Positions 39,408 to 48,117 of a stretch of 64,000 nt of DNA are shown in pieces. The DNA lies in assembly GCF_014650555.1 (NCBI RefSeq), contig NZ_BMVE01000003.1, forward strand, positions 124,001 to 188,000, read 5' to 3'. A model generated the notes under the pieces. It made no database searches. It worked only from the letters and a program-made list of their open reading frames with translations, and was not told the DNA's origin. The stretch is from Streptomyces goshikiensis. GTDB taxonomy: Bacteria; Actinomycetota; Actinomycetes; Streptomycetales; Streptomycetaceae. Made by a program: the position numbers and the translations under genes. Every line of letters starts with the position of its first letter. Within the stretch, counting starts at the first letter, position 1.

Positions 39408-40547
39408 ATGACACAGCCGACACCCGTACGCTGCCCCGTGATCGAGCACCCCGAGCTTCCGCTCGCCGACCCGGCGGGGCTCGATCCGCTGCTCGCGCGG
39501 CTCGCCGCGGCCGAACGCGTCGACGCCGACGAGGAGTTCCCGCTCGGCACCCTCCGCGGCGACGGCCGCGTCGACCTGTGCAAGCAGGGCCTCGGCCCGG
39601 CCGGCGCGGCGCGGCTGCTGCCGGTGGCCGCCGCCTCCGCGCACGCCCGGCACCTGCTGCTCGGCACCAACTCCATCGGGGACGACGGTGCCCGCGCCCT
39701 GGCCCGCTCGCTGGCCGGGGGGCACGGGCTGCACACCCTCTACCTCGGCTGCAACCGGATCGGCCCGGACGGGGTGAGCGCCCTGGCCGGGGCCCTCGCC
39801 GACGACACCACCGTCCGCGCCCTCTGGCTCAAGCGGAACCCCGTCCTCGAAGACGGCGCCCGGACCCTCGCCGCCCTGCTGCGCCGCAACACCACCCTGC
39901 GCACCCTCGACCTGGTGAACACCGGCATCGGGGCCGAAGGCGTACGCGCCGTCCTCGACGCCCTCATCCACCGCGAAGCCCCCCTGGAGCGGCTGTTCCT
40001 CGGCGGCAACGGCCTCACCGCCGCCGACGCGCCGCTGCTCGCCGCCCTCATCCGCGACGCCGGGGTCCGCGAGCTGTACCTCCCCGCCAACCACCTCGGC
40101 GACGCCGGCACGGCCGTCCTCGCCGCCGCGGCGGCCGCCGACCCCACCCGCCCCGTCCGCCTCGGCCTCGGCGGCAACGGCATCGGCCCGGCCGGCGCCC
40201 GCTCCCTCGCCGACGCCCTCGGCGGCATCGACACCCTGGACCTCGGCCGCGCGATGTCCGAACGCAGCCTCGGCTCCGACGGCAACTCCACCGGCGACGA
40301 GGGCGTCCGCGCGCTGGCCGCCGCGCTCCCCGGCAGCCCCCTGCGCCGTCTGGAGCTGCGCCACACCGGACTCACCGGACGCGGCGCGAAGGCCCTGCTG
40401 GCCGCGGTGCCCGCCGGCTCCCCGCTGGAGTACGTCGGCCTCGGCCCCGGCCTGCCCCGCCGCGTCAAGCGCTCCTTCGCCGAACGCCTGCGCCCCGCCC
40501 GCGCCACCCACCCGGACCTGCGCGCCATCGGCAGCGTGTACCGATGA
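39408..40547 (+). CDS. RNase-inhibitor-like leucine-rich repeat protein
   Basis: The 379-residue protein is built from about nine RNI-type leucine-rich repeats of 27-29 residues, e.g. LHTLYLGCNRIGPDGVSALA, VRALWLKRNPVLEDGARTLA, LRTLDLVNTGIGAEGVRAVL and LRRLELRHTGLTGRGAKALL. Such solenoids bind proteins; no enzyme domain is present. The ATG at 39408 follows GGTGGAG, which is partly paired in a CACCGG/CCGGTG hairpin (39381-39399). It is the first gene of a coupled operon; its stop overlaps the ankyrin gene start. The last repeat is followed by a basic RRVKRSFAERLRPAR tail. A scaffold or sensor role in the MoxR-vWA module is inferred. Confidence 0.82.
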   Translation: MTQPTPVRCPVIEHPELPLADPAGLDPLLARLAAAERVDADEEFPLGTLRGDGRVDLCKQGLGPAGAARLLPVAAASAHARHLLLGTNSIGDDGARALARSLAGGHGLHTLYLGCNRIGPDGVSALAGALADDTTVRALWLKRNPVLEDGARTLAALLRRNTTLRTLDLVNTGIGAEGVRAVLDALIHREAPLERLFLGGNGLTAADAPLLAALIRDAGVRELYLPANHLGDAGTAVLAAAAAADPTRPVRLGLGGNGIGPAGARSLADALGGIDTLDLGRAMSERSLGSDGNSTGDEGVRALAAALPGSPLRRLELRHTGLTGRGAKALLAAVPAGSPLEYVGLGPGLPRRVKRSFAERLRPARATHPDLRAIGSVYR

Positions 40548-42334
40548 GCGGCGCCCTGCCCGCTGGGGCCCTGCCCGGCGGCGTCCTGCCCGAGGACGCC
40601 TCGACCTGGCAGCGGATCCGCCGCCACGCCGTACCCGGCTGGATGATCGAGCGCGCCACCGCGCACCGGCTCGCCGGCGACTGGCGCGCGGCCTGCGCCG
40701 CCGCGGCCGTGGACATCCGCTTCGACCCGGCCGACATCGCCGCGCGCCACGGCTCGGCCGTCGCCGAAGCCCTGGAGGAAGACCTCCGGCACCTGGTGCC
40801 CGACCTGCTGCGCTGGCACCTGCCCCGCGGGCTGGGCGGCCGTACGACGATCGCCACCGACCTCCGGGTCCTGCTCGCCGCCTACGGCCCCCGCCCCGAC
40901 GCGCCCACCCTCTGCGTCGCCACCCCCGCGATGACCGAGGGGCCGCAGCGGCTGCGGCTGCTGTGCGAACCGGTCCGCCCCGTGCAGCCCTACGTCCCGT
41001 ACACCGGCTTCGCCGTGGAGGACTGGAGCGCGGCCCGGCCGCTCTGGGACGCCCGCCGCGCCGGCGCGCTGCGCGCACTCCTCGGCGCGGACGACGGCCG
41101 GCTGCCCTTCTTCCGCGCCGACGGCACCCCGCTCGGCCCCGACGAGCTGCCCCACGCGGAGCCCGGGCCCGGCGACCCCGCGGCGACCGCCGAGTGGGTC
41201 ACCCTCCTCCAGGCCCGCGGCGACCACGCCGAGGCCTACGCGGCCGCGGGCATCGAGCGCGACCTGACCGCCCCCGAGCGCACCAGGGCCTACGGCCGCC
41301 CGGTGACCCCGGAGTCGGTCCTCGCGACCAACGCCCTCGACCTGACCCGGCTGCGGTCCGGGGTACGGGGGCTCGCGGCGGCCGGGGCCGGCGGCGCGTT
41401 CCGGGTCCACTCCCCCTACCGCATCATCCGGCTCGACGCGGTCGGCGAGGCCCCGCACGGCTCCGACGGCCCGATCCGGGCCCGGTACGTCGAGCAGCGG
41501 GAGGAGGCGGCGCGCGTCGCCCGGCTGCCGGAGTACGCCTGGAAGCGGCTGCCCGACCTCGAACTCGTACGGCTCGGGCGGATCACCCCGCGCGAACTCC
41601 ACCCCCTCGTCGCCGGTGCCCTGTTCCCGGCCGCCGGACCCGCCGTCGGGCCGCCCGGCCCGGCGCGGAGCAAGCCGGTGCGGGTGCGCTGCGGGGGCGG
41701 CTGGCACGAGGTCCGCTCGCGCGGCGGCCTGCTGGAGATGCCGCACACCCCCGAGGAGCAGCAGCGCGAGCGCGCGCTGCGGGCGTTCGGCGGCGCCGTC
41801 AGCGGCTGCTTCGCCGTGGAAGCGACCTGGATCACGGGGGAGGGGCGGCTGCCGCGCGCCCTGCGCGCCGAGCACCGGGAGTTCTTCCTGCGGGCCCAGC
41901 ACGGCGACACCCCGGCCGTCCTGGCCCTGCTGGACGCCGGTGTCAGCCCCCGGATCCGGGACGGGCGGCGGCGCGGACTGCTCCACCTGCTCCACCTCCT
42001 CGACCACGAGCCGCTGCTGCCCAGGCTGCTGGCGGCCGGGCTCGACCTGGAGTCCAAGGACGTCAACCAGCGCACCCCGCTCCAGTCGGCGGTGCACTGG
42101 GGCGGCTCCGCGGAGCTGGTCCGGGCGCTGCTCGCGGCCGGGTCCCGGATCGACGTCATCGACGAGATGGAACTGTCCCTCGCCCAGGAGATCCGCCGCT
42201 ACAAGCGCTCCGACCTGGCCTTCCTGCGGCGCCGGGTGGACGAGGAGTTCCCCGGCATCGGCGCCGACTGGTGGGACGAGTACGTGCAGGACCGCGACGA
42301 GCACGACGAGCAGGACGAGGACGACGACGCATGA
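40544..42334 (+). CDS. ankyrin-repeat protein of the MoxR-vWA operon
   Basis: The 596-residue protein has a large N-terminal region of unknown family (DASTWQRIRRHAVPGWMIER, LLRWHLPRGLGGRTTIATDL, VVxP-poor and Arg-rich). A C-terminal ankyrin stretch at about residues 445-540 contains HGDTPAVLALLDAGVSPRIR, LHLLDHEPLLPRLLAAGLDL and RTPLQSAVHWGGSAELVRAL. The extreme C-terminus is acidic (DRDEHDEQDEDDDA). Its ATG overlaps the LRR stop and its stop overlaps the MoxR start, so stoichiometric synthesis is expected. The N-terminal region is the least familiar protein sequence in the operon and may hold the specific activity. Confidence 0.75.
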   Translation: MSGALPAGALPGGVLPEDASTWQRIRRHAVPGWMIERATAHRLAGDWRAACAAAAVDIRFDPADIAARHGSAVAEALEEDLRHLVPDLLRWHLPRGLGGRTTIATDLRVLLAAYGPRPDAPTLCVATPAMTEGPQRLRLLCEPVRPVQPYVPYTGFAVEDWSAARPLWDARRAGALRALLGADDGRLPFFRADGTPLGPDELPHAEPGPGDPAATAEWVTLLQARGDHAEAYAAAGIERDLTAPERTRAYGRPVTPESVLATNALDLTRLRSGVRGLAAAGAGGAFRVHSPYRIIRLDAVGEAPHGSDGPIRARYVEQREEAARVARLPEYAWKRLPDLELVRLGRITPRELHPLVAGALFPAAGPAVGPPGPARSKPVRVRCGGGWHEVRSRGGLLEMPHTPEEQQRERALRAFGGAVSGCFAVEATWITGEGRLPRALRAEHREFFLRAQHGDTPAVLALLDAGVSPRIRDGRRRGLLHLLHLLDHEPLLPRLLAAGLDLESKDVNQRTPLQSAVHWGGSAELVRALLAAGSRIDVIDEMELSLAQEIRRYKRSDLAFLRRRVDEEFPGIGADWWDEYVQDRDEHDEQDEDDDA

Positions 42335-43536
42335 GTTCCCAGCCGCATCCGCAGGGCGGCCCGCGCGCCCTCGCCGCCGCCGACGCCCTCAACGCCCGGC
42401 TGGGCGGCACCCGGACCGAGCCCGCCGTCAACCCCCAACTGGAGGCGCTCGCGCTGGCCGTGACGGCCAATCAGCCCGTCCTGCTGTGGGGCGAGCCCGG
42501 CATCGGCAAGTCCGCCGGCATGGAACAGCTCGCCGCCGCCCTCGGCGTCGGGCTGGAGAGCGTCATCGCCAGCGTCCACGAGCCCTCCGACTTCGCGGGG
42601 CTGCCCATCGTCGGCGACGACCCCGCCACCACTGGCGTCCCCATGGCCCCGCCGGACTGGGCGGTCCGCCTCGCCCGCACCGGCCACGGGCTGCTGTTCT
42701 TCGACGAGCTGTCCTCCGCCCCGCCGGCCGTGCAGGCCGCCCTGCTGCGCGTGGTGCTGGAGCGCCGCGTCGGCAGCCTCGTCCTGCCCGCGTCGGTGCG
42801 GATCGTCGCCGCGGCCAATCCGCCGTCCAGCGCGGCCGACGGCTGGCACCTCAGCCCGCCGCTGGCCAACCGGTTCGTACACCTCGACTGGACCCACGAC
42901 CCCCGCACCGTGGCCCGCGGCATGGCCGGAACCTGGCCCGAGGTCGCGATCCCCGCCGTCGACCCCGCCCGGATCTCCGGCTCCGCCGCCCGCGCCCGCG
43001 GTGTGATCTCCGGATTCCTGACGGCCCGGCCGGGCCTCGTGCACCACATGCCGAAGGAGGCCGAGGGCCGCGGCCGGGCCTGGCCCTCGCCGCGGACCTG
43101 GGAGATGGCACTGCGGCTGCTGGCCGCCGGATACGCGGCCGGCGCGGGCCGCGAGGCGCTGGCCACCGCCCTCACCGGGGCCGTCGGGGAAGCCACCGGC
43201 ATCGAGCTGCTCTCGTACATGGAACACCTCGACCTGCCCGACCCGGACCGGGTGCTCGCCGACCCGGACGCCTTCGCGCTGCCCGGGCGCGGCGACCGGC
43301 AGCTCGCCTTCCTCATCGCCGTGGTCGCGGCCGTCCAGAGCGAGCTCACCCGCCCCCGCTGGGAGGCCGGCTGGGCGGTCCTGGCCAAGGCGGTGGAGGC
43401 GGGCGTACCCGACGTGGCCGCGCGGGCGGCCGCCGACCTCGCGGCGATGCGCCACCCGGACTGGCCCGTCCCCGCCGGGATCGACGCCTTCGTGGAGCTG
43501 CTCCAGCTCGCGGGCGCGCTGCCCGGCGGCGGCTGA
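42331..43536 (+). CDS. MoxR-type AAA+ ATPase
   Basis: The 401-residue ATPase has Walker A GEPGIGKS (54-61), an insertion VIASVHEPSDFAGLP typical of MoxR helix-2 inserts, Walker B LLFFDELSSA (D125, E126), sensor 1 VRIVAAANPP and an arginine-finger region LSPPLANRFVHLDW. MoxR proteins act as chaperone-like remodellers with a vWA partner, encoded next. The ATG overlaps the ankyrin gene stop. There is no membrane segment. The MoxR-vWA/metallopeptidase pair is a recurrent unit of bacterial stress and conflict systems. Confidence 0.92.
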   Translation: MSSQPHPQGGPRALAAADALNARLGGTRTEPAVNPQLEALALAVTANQPVLLWGEPGIGKSAGMEQLAAALGVGLESVIASVHEPSDFAGLPIVGDDPATTGVPMAPPDWAVRLARTGHGLLFFDELSSAPPAVQAALLRVVLERRVGSLVLPASVRIVAAANPPSSAADGWHLSPPLANRFVHLDWTHDPRTVARGMAGTWPEVAIPAVDPARISGSAARARGVISGFLTARPGLVHHMPKEAEGRGRAWPSPRTWEMALRLLAAGYAAGAGREALATALTGAVGEATGIELLSYMEHLDLPDPDRVLADPDAFALPGRGDRQLAFLIAVVAAVQSELTRPRWEAGWAVLAKAVEAGVPDVAARAAADLAAMRHPDWPVPAGIDAFVELLQLAGALPGGG

Positions 43537-43553
43537 GGCCGGGGCGGTACCGC

Positions 43554-44747
43554 ATGAGCACCGCCGCCGGCCTGGACCGGGCGAAGCTGCTCGCCGCCCG
43601 CTTCAAGGCCGCCCAGGACCGCCCGTACCTCGCCTCCGCCCTGTACGCGCTGACGGTGGTCCCGTCCGGGCGCGTCCCCACCATGGGCGTCGACCGGCAC
43701 TGGCGCTGCTACGTGGCGCCCGCCTTCGTCGACGCGACGCCCGTCACCGAGCTGGCCGGGGTGTGGATCCACGAGGTCGCCCACCTGCTCCGCGACCACC
43801 ACGCGCGGGCCGGCCGGCTCCCGGCCGCCGACCAGCGCGACCACCTCCGCGTCAACCTCGCCCAGGACTGCGAGATCAACGACGACCTGCTCGCCGACGG
43901 GCTGCGGCTGCCCGAAGGCCGGGTCGAGCCAAGGGACTTCGGCCTGCCCGCGGGCGGCATGTTCGAAAGCTACCTGCCCGCCATCCCGGCCTCGCCCCCG
44001 CACGGCGCGGACTGCGGATCCGGCGCGCACGGCACCCCGATGCCCTGGGAACTGGGCGAGGCCGCCGGCCCGGCCCGGATCGGCGCCGTGGAGGCCGAGG
44101 CGCTGCGCCGCCAGACCGCCGAGGCCGTCCGGGCCCACCAGCGCGCCCGGGGCAGCGTCCCGGCCGGCTGGCGGCGCTGGGCGGAGCAGCTGCTGGAACC
44201 CACCGTCGACTGGCGCCGGGCGCTGTCCGGCGCGGTACGGGAGGCCACCGCCTGGGCGGCGGGCGCGGTGGACTACACCTACCGCCGCCCCTCGCGCCGC
44301 ACGCCCGCGCTCGGCGGCCGCGTGGTGCTGCCCAGCCTGCGCAGGCCGCTGCCCCGGGTGGCGATCGTCATCGACACCTCGGGGTCGATGGGCGAGGACG
44401 ACCTCGCCGCCGCGCTCGCCGAAGTCACCGGTGTGCTGCGGGAGGTGGGGGTCGGCGCCCACCGGGTCGCCATCCTGGCCTGCGACGCCGACGTGCACGC
44501 CGTGACCCGGGTGACCAGCGCCGAGCAGGTGACCCTGGCCGGGGGCGGCGGCACCGACATGACCGTCGGCATCAGTGCCGCGCTGGCCCTGCCCGACCGG
44601 CCGAACATCGTCGTCGTCCTGACCGACGGGTACACGCCCTGGCCGGCCGAGACCCCGTCCTGCCGGCTGATCGCCGCGCTGATCGGGGCTGCCGCGCCGG
44701 AGCCGCCGAGCTGGGTGGAGACCGTACGGGTCGACCTCGGGCAGTGA
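43554..44747 (+). CDS. metallopeptidase-like/vWA-domain protein (DUF2201 type)
   Basis: The 397-residue protein has an N-terminal metallopeptidase-like domain with the zinc motif HEVAHLLRDHH (H73, E74, H77) and NLAQDCEINDDLLADGLRLP. A C-terminal vWA-like domain carries a complete MIDAS: DTSGSM (274-279), GGGGTDM and LTDGYTPW. The fusion fits the DUF2201 family, which regularly partners MoxR ATPases. Unlike many relatives the HExxH appears intact, so peptidase activity is possible. It starts 17 bp after the MoxR stop. The GGGGCGG-rich gap leaves a weak ribosome site. Confidence 0.9.
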   Translation: MSTAAGLDRAKLLAARFKAAQDRPYLASALYALTVVPSGRVPTMGVDRHWRCYVAPAFVDATPVTELAGVWIHEVAHLLRDHHARAGRLPAADQRDHLRVNLAQDCEINDDLLADGLRLPEGRVEPRDFGLPAGGMFESYLPAIPASPPHGADCGSGAHGTPMPWELGEAAGPARIGAVEAEALRRQTAEAVRAHQRARGSVPAGWRRWAEQLLEPTVDWRRALSGAVREATAWAAGAVDYTYRRPSRRTPALGGRVVLPSLRRPLPRVAIVIDTSGSMGEDDLAAALAEVTGVLREVGVGAHRVAILACDADVHAVTRVTSAEQVTLAGGGGTDMTVGISAALALPDRPNIVVVLTDGYTPWPAETPSCRLIAALIGAAAPEPPSWVETVRVDLGQ

Positions 44748-44841
44748 CCCGACTGGCCTGGAACGTACGGTGCTTCGCCCCCCGTTCACGCGCGCATGAC
44801 AGCATGGCAGGGCAACACCCGGTACACGGAGGGGGAGTTCG

Positions 44842-45393
44842 GTGAGCGGAGTACGCAAGGGCCTGGCCAAGGTGGAGATCGCGCTGCGGTGGGATCCCAG
44901 CCCGGCGGGCACGCCCGCGAACGACCTGGACATACTCGCCGCGGTCTACGGCGCGGCGGACCCGCACGGGGAGCCGGTCTACCTCGTGCACTTCGGCAGC
45001 CGCGCCCCCGACGGGACGATCACGCTGAACCGGGACAGCCAGACCGGGCAGGGCTTCGGCTTCGACGAGGTGATGACCCTCGAACTCACCCGGATGTCGA
45101 GCGAGTTGGTCCGCGTGGTGGTGGGCGTCGTGATCCAGGACGCCGACGCGGGCACGGGCGCGGGGGAGGGTGTGAAGACCTTCGCGGACATCCCCGGAAC
45201 CGGGCTGCGCATCCGCGAGGGCTACACGGACCTCGCCGAGACCGACTTCGCCGCCGTCGCGGGGGCCACGGCGGCCACGGTCGCGGAGTTCGTCCGCGAC
45301 GCCTCGGGAAGCTGGTCGCTGGAAGGCGCCGTACGCGGCTTCGAGACGGGCCCGGAGGAGTTCGCCCGGATCATGGGAGCCGTCCGCTCCTGA
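44842..45393 (+). CDS. TerD family stress protein
   Basis: The 183-residue protein matches TerD: EIALRWDPSPAGTPANDLDI, YLVHFGSRAPDGTITLNRDS, QTGQGFGFDEVMTLELTRM and a C-terminal half with RIREGYTDLAETDFAA. TerD domains bind calcium, and acidic loops such as NDLD and DSQTG are candidates. TerD genes occur with vWA and MoxR-like partners in tellurium/stress systems, so its place 94 bp after the metallopeptidase-vWA gene on the same strand may be functional. GGAGGGGGA precedes the GTG start. Confidence 0.85.
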   Translation: MSGVRKGLAKVEIALRWDPSPAGTPANDLDILAAVYGAADPHGEPVYLVHFGSRAPDGTITLNRDSQTGQGFGFDEVMTLELTRMSSELVRVVVGVVIQDADAGTGAGEGVKTFADIPGTGLRIREGYTDLAETDFAAVAGATAATVAEFVRDASGSWSLEGAVRGFETGPEEFARIMGAVRS

Positions 45394-45446
45394 CCTCGCG
45401 GTCCGTCTGCTCCTGACCCCGCGGGCCGCGTCGGTTCCGCACAGAT

Positions 45447-45485
45447 CGGGCGGCGGTCACTCGTCGCGCGAGTGGCCGCCGCCCG
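45447..45485. terminator. 17-bp hairpin between TerD and TetR genes
   Basis: Arms at 45447-45463 and 45469-45485 (starting CGGGCGGCGG) pair throughout with one T-G wobble around a five-base TCGCG loop. It lies 53 bp beyond the TerD stop and 84 bp from the converging TetR stop and can serve both. Confidence 0.72.
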
Positions 45486-45569
45486 GTCCGGGTGGCGCGC
45501 TGCCGCCGTCCCCACGAGGCAGCGCGGGCGGGTCGCCGTCCGGTCATCGGAGACGGCTGCCCGCCGGTT

Positions 45570-46166
45570 CTAGGGGGTGATCCCGAGCGAGGGGAGCAGG
45601 GCCGCGTCGACGAACCGGACCAGATAGTCGGCGTCGGCGTAGCGGCCCTCCAGGACCGGGCGGATCCGCAGCACACCCATCAGCTGCGCCGGCAGGAACT
45701 CCACGGCCGGATGGTCCGGGCCGATCTCGCCGCGCGCCACCGCCCGCGCGACCATCGCGTCGAAGGCCGCCAGCTCCGGCTCCACCAGCGCCTCGCGCAG
45801 CGCCGCCTGGAGCTCCTCGTCGCTGAGCACCGCGTGCCCGAGGGCCTGGGTGAGCCGGGTGTCGCGCCCCGAGGTGCCGGCCGCGATCCGGGCCGCCTCG
45901 CGCAGGTCGCCCGCCAGGGTCCCGGTGTCCACGGCGGCCAGCGTGCCCTGCCGGTTCGCGCGCAGGGCGGCCGCCACGAGCTGCGGCTTGCTCTTCCACT
46001 GCCGGTAGAGCGTCGACTTGCCGCAGCAGGCGCGGGCGGCGACGCCCTCCATGGTCAGGGCCTCGTAGCCGTGCTCGCGCAGCTGTTCCAGCACGGCGTC
46101 GTAGAACTCCTGCACCCGCTCCGGGCTGATCTTGGAGCGGCGCGCGCTGGTCGGCGTCGACGTCAT
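45570..46166 (-). CDS. TetR/AcrR-family transcriptional regulator
   Basis: The 198-residue repressor has an N-terminal helix-turn-helix with YDAVLEQLREHGYEALTMEG, VAARACCGKSTLYRQWKSKP and LVAAALR. Two adjacent cysteines in the turn are uncommon and could confer thiol sensitivity. The C-terminal ligand domain resembles TetR_C_16-type proteins. It is divergent from a PAP2-EamA pair, and two TATCGATA-centred palindromes in the gap are excellent operator candidates for control of both directions. Confidence 0.9.
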   Translation of the reverse strand: MTSTPTSARRSKISPERVQEFYDAVLEQLREHGYEALTMEGVAARACCGKSTLYRQWKSKPQLVAAALRANRQGTLAAVDTGTLAGDLREAARIAAGTSGRDTRLTQALGHAVLSDEELQAALREALVEPELAAFDAMVARAVARGEIGPDHPAVEFLPAQLMGVLRIRPVLEGRYADADYLVRFVDAALLPSLGITP

Positions 46167-46237
46167 GGGATGCGGCTCTCCTCGGCGGCTCGGTCGGTAC
46201 GGCGAGTGTACGGGAAGAAGAGCTTATCGCTACACCT

Positions 46238-46266
46238 GCGTATCGATACGCGAATGTATCGATACA
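46238..46266. promoter_or_regulatory. two palindromes sharing GTATCGATAC, TetR operators
   Basis: A 14-bp perfect palindrome (46238-46251) and a 12-bp one (46255-46266) share the 10-bp core GTATCGATAC, centres 16 bp apart. They lie in the 140-bp divergent gap. The repeated symmetric core strongly suggests binding of two repressor dimers. Confidence 0.7.
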
Positions 46267-46306
46267 CTGGCGTGTCGATGTGCTGCACAGGAAGTGAGAC
46301 CGGGGG

Positions 46307-47194
46307 ATGACCTCTCCTACGAAACCGGCCGGGCCACCCCCCGGCCCGCGGGCCGCCCGGCGCCGCCTCATACGCGAGCTGCTGCTCGTCGCGGGCCTGT
46401 TCGCCGTCTACAAGGCCGGCCGGACGCTCTCGACCGGCCGCACGGACGAGGCGTACCGCAACGCCGGATGGATCTGGGACGCCGAGCGCGCCCTGCACCT
46501 GCCCGGCGAGGGCGCGGTACAGCGGCTCCTGCTGCACGGGGACGCCCTCGTCCACACCGCGAACACCTACTACGCGGCCGTGCACTTCCCGGCGACCGCG
46601 CTCTTCCTGGTCTGGCTGTACGTACGCAGGCCGGCCCACTACCTCTGGGCCCGCCGGGTGCTCGCCGTCCTCACCGGCGCCGCCCTCGCCCTGCACCTCA
46701 CCTTCCCGCTCGCCCCGCCGCGGATGCTCGGCGCCGCGCACCTGGTGGACACCGGCCAGGTGTACGGGCCCAGCGTGTACGGGTCCGCTCCGGCGACCGA
46801 CACCATGGCCAACCAGTTCGCCGCGATGCCCTCGCTGCACTTCGGATGGGCCCTGATGCTGGCCCTCGGCATGATCGCCGCGACCCGGTCGCGGTGGCGG
46901 GCCCTGTGGCTGCTGCACCCGCTGCTGACGCTGCTGGTGGTCGTGGGCACCGCCAACCACTACTGGCTCGACGCGATCGTGGCCACCGTGCTGCTCGGCG
47001 GGGCGCTGCTGCTGATCCCGAAGCCGGTGGCGGCTCGTACCGCCGCCGTCGTCGTACGCGGACACCTCCCGGGCCCGAAGGCCCCGCCGGCCACCGCCGC
47101 CCCGGCCGCTGCTCCCGTGCCCGCGCCCGCTGCCGCCGTGTCTGCCCCCGCTCCCGCCGCGCCCGCGGCCGTCACCGCCGGGGCCGGAAGATGA
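46307..47194 (+). CDS. PAP2-family membrane phosphatase
   Basis: The 295-residue protein has about six transmembrane helices and the InositolP synthase-type PAP2 arrangement: LHLTFPLAPPRMLG contains the first-motif proline/arginine, FAAMPSLHFGWALMLAL the central histidine, and ANHYWLDAIVATVLLGG the third motif with catalytic histidine and aspartate. It would dephosphorylate or transfer polar lipid head groups at the membrane. The last 50 residues are an Ala/Pro stalk. The stop overlaps the next gene (ATGA). The divergent TetR repressor probably controls it. Confidence 0.87.
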   Translation: MTSPTKPAGPPPGPRAARRRLIRELLLVAGLFAVYKAGRTLSTGRTDEAYRNAGWIWDAERALHLPGEGAVQRLLLHGDALVHTANTYYAAVHFPATALFLVWLYVRRPAHYLWARRVLAVLTGAALALHLTFPLAPPRMLGAAHLVDTGQVYGPSVYGSAPATDTMANQFAAMPSLHFGWALMLALGMIAATRSRWRALWLLHPLLTLLVVVGTANHYWLDAIVATVLLGGALLLIPKPVAARTAAVVVRGHLPGPKAPPATAAPAAAPVPAPAAAVSAPAPAAPAAVTAGAGR

Positions 47195-48024
47195 ACGCCA
47201 CCGCCCTCGCCCTCCTGCTGTGCCTCGCCTCCGCCGTGACCTACGCCGCGGCCGCCGTGGCCCAGGAACGCCTCGCCCGGCGCGCCGTCGCCCGCAGCGC
47301 GAAGGCCCTGCTCGGATCCGGCGGCTGGTGGTGGTCGGCCGGGCTGAACGCGGCCGCCGCGCTGCTGCACGCCGCCGCCCTGCGCTACGGACCGCTCACC
47401 CTGGTCCAGCCGCTGGGCGCGCTCACCCTCGTCGCCGCCGTCCCGCTGGGCGCGCGCGGCGCCGGCCGCCGGGTGGCGGCCACCGAATGGCGCGGCACCC
47501 TCGCCACCGTCGCCGGGCTCGGCCTGCTGCTGCTCCCCGCCTCGGGACCGGCCCCCGACGACACCCTCAGCCTGGCCGAGGCGCTCGCCGTCTCCGGCAC
47601 CACCGCCGCCGTGATCCTGCTGCTCACCGCCCGGCGGGACCCCCGCTCGGGACTCCGCCACGCCACGGCGTCCGGCCTGGCCTCCGCGGCGGCCTCCGCC
47701 CTGACCCAGACCGTGGCGGTGGCCGGAGGCCGGGGCGGGGCCCTGCTGAGCTTCCGCGTCGTCGCGGTGGCCCTGCTGGTGGTGGTGTTCGCGGTCGGCG
47801 GGATGCTGCTGTCCCAGCGGGCCTACCGGGGCGGGCTGGGCGCACCGCTGGCCGTGGTGAACCTGGCCAATCCGCTGGCCGCGGCCGCCATCGGCATGGT
47901 CCTGCTCGGCGAACGCCTCCAGGGCGGGGTGCTGGGGGTCCTGCTGGCGGTGACCGGCGCGTTCGCGGCGGCCCGCGGGGTCATGCTGCTGACCCGGACG
48001 CCGATCGTCCGCGCCGTGGCGTGA
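47191..48024 (+). CDS. DMT-superfamily (EamA-like) membrane protein
   Basis: The 277-residue protein has nine or ten hydrophobic helices with DMT-type features: LALLLCLASAVTYAAAAVAQ, LHAAALRYGPLTLVQPLGAL, LTLVAAVPLGARGAG and PLAVVNLANPLAAAAIGMVL followed by LLGERLQGG. In streptomycetes similar proteins are annotated as DMT transporters without known substrate. The ATG overlaps the PAP2 stop, so the two form one operon under the presumed TetR control. Confidence 0.85.
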   Translation: MNATALALLLCLASAVTYAAAAVAQERLARRAVARSAKALLGSGGWWWSAGLNAAAALLHAAALRYGPLTLVQPLGALTLVAAVPLGARGAGRRVAATEWRGTLATVAGLGLLLLPASGPAPDDTLSLAEALAVSGTTAAVILLLTARRDPRSGLRHATASGLASAAASALTQTVAVAGGRGGALLSFRVVAVALLVVVFAVGGMLLSQRAYRGGLGAPLAVVNLANPLAAAAIGMVLLGERLQGGVLGVLLAVTGAFAAARGVMLLTRTPIVRAVA

Positions 48025-48117
48025 GCGGCCGCGCTGAACCGTTCGCGGCCGTTTCGCGTCCTCGCTGGTGAGCGCGCCGACCGACGGGCGTGACGGAACG
48101 AAGCGGAGTGCACGGGC

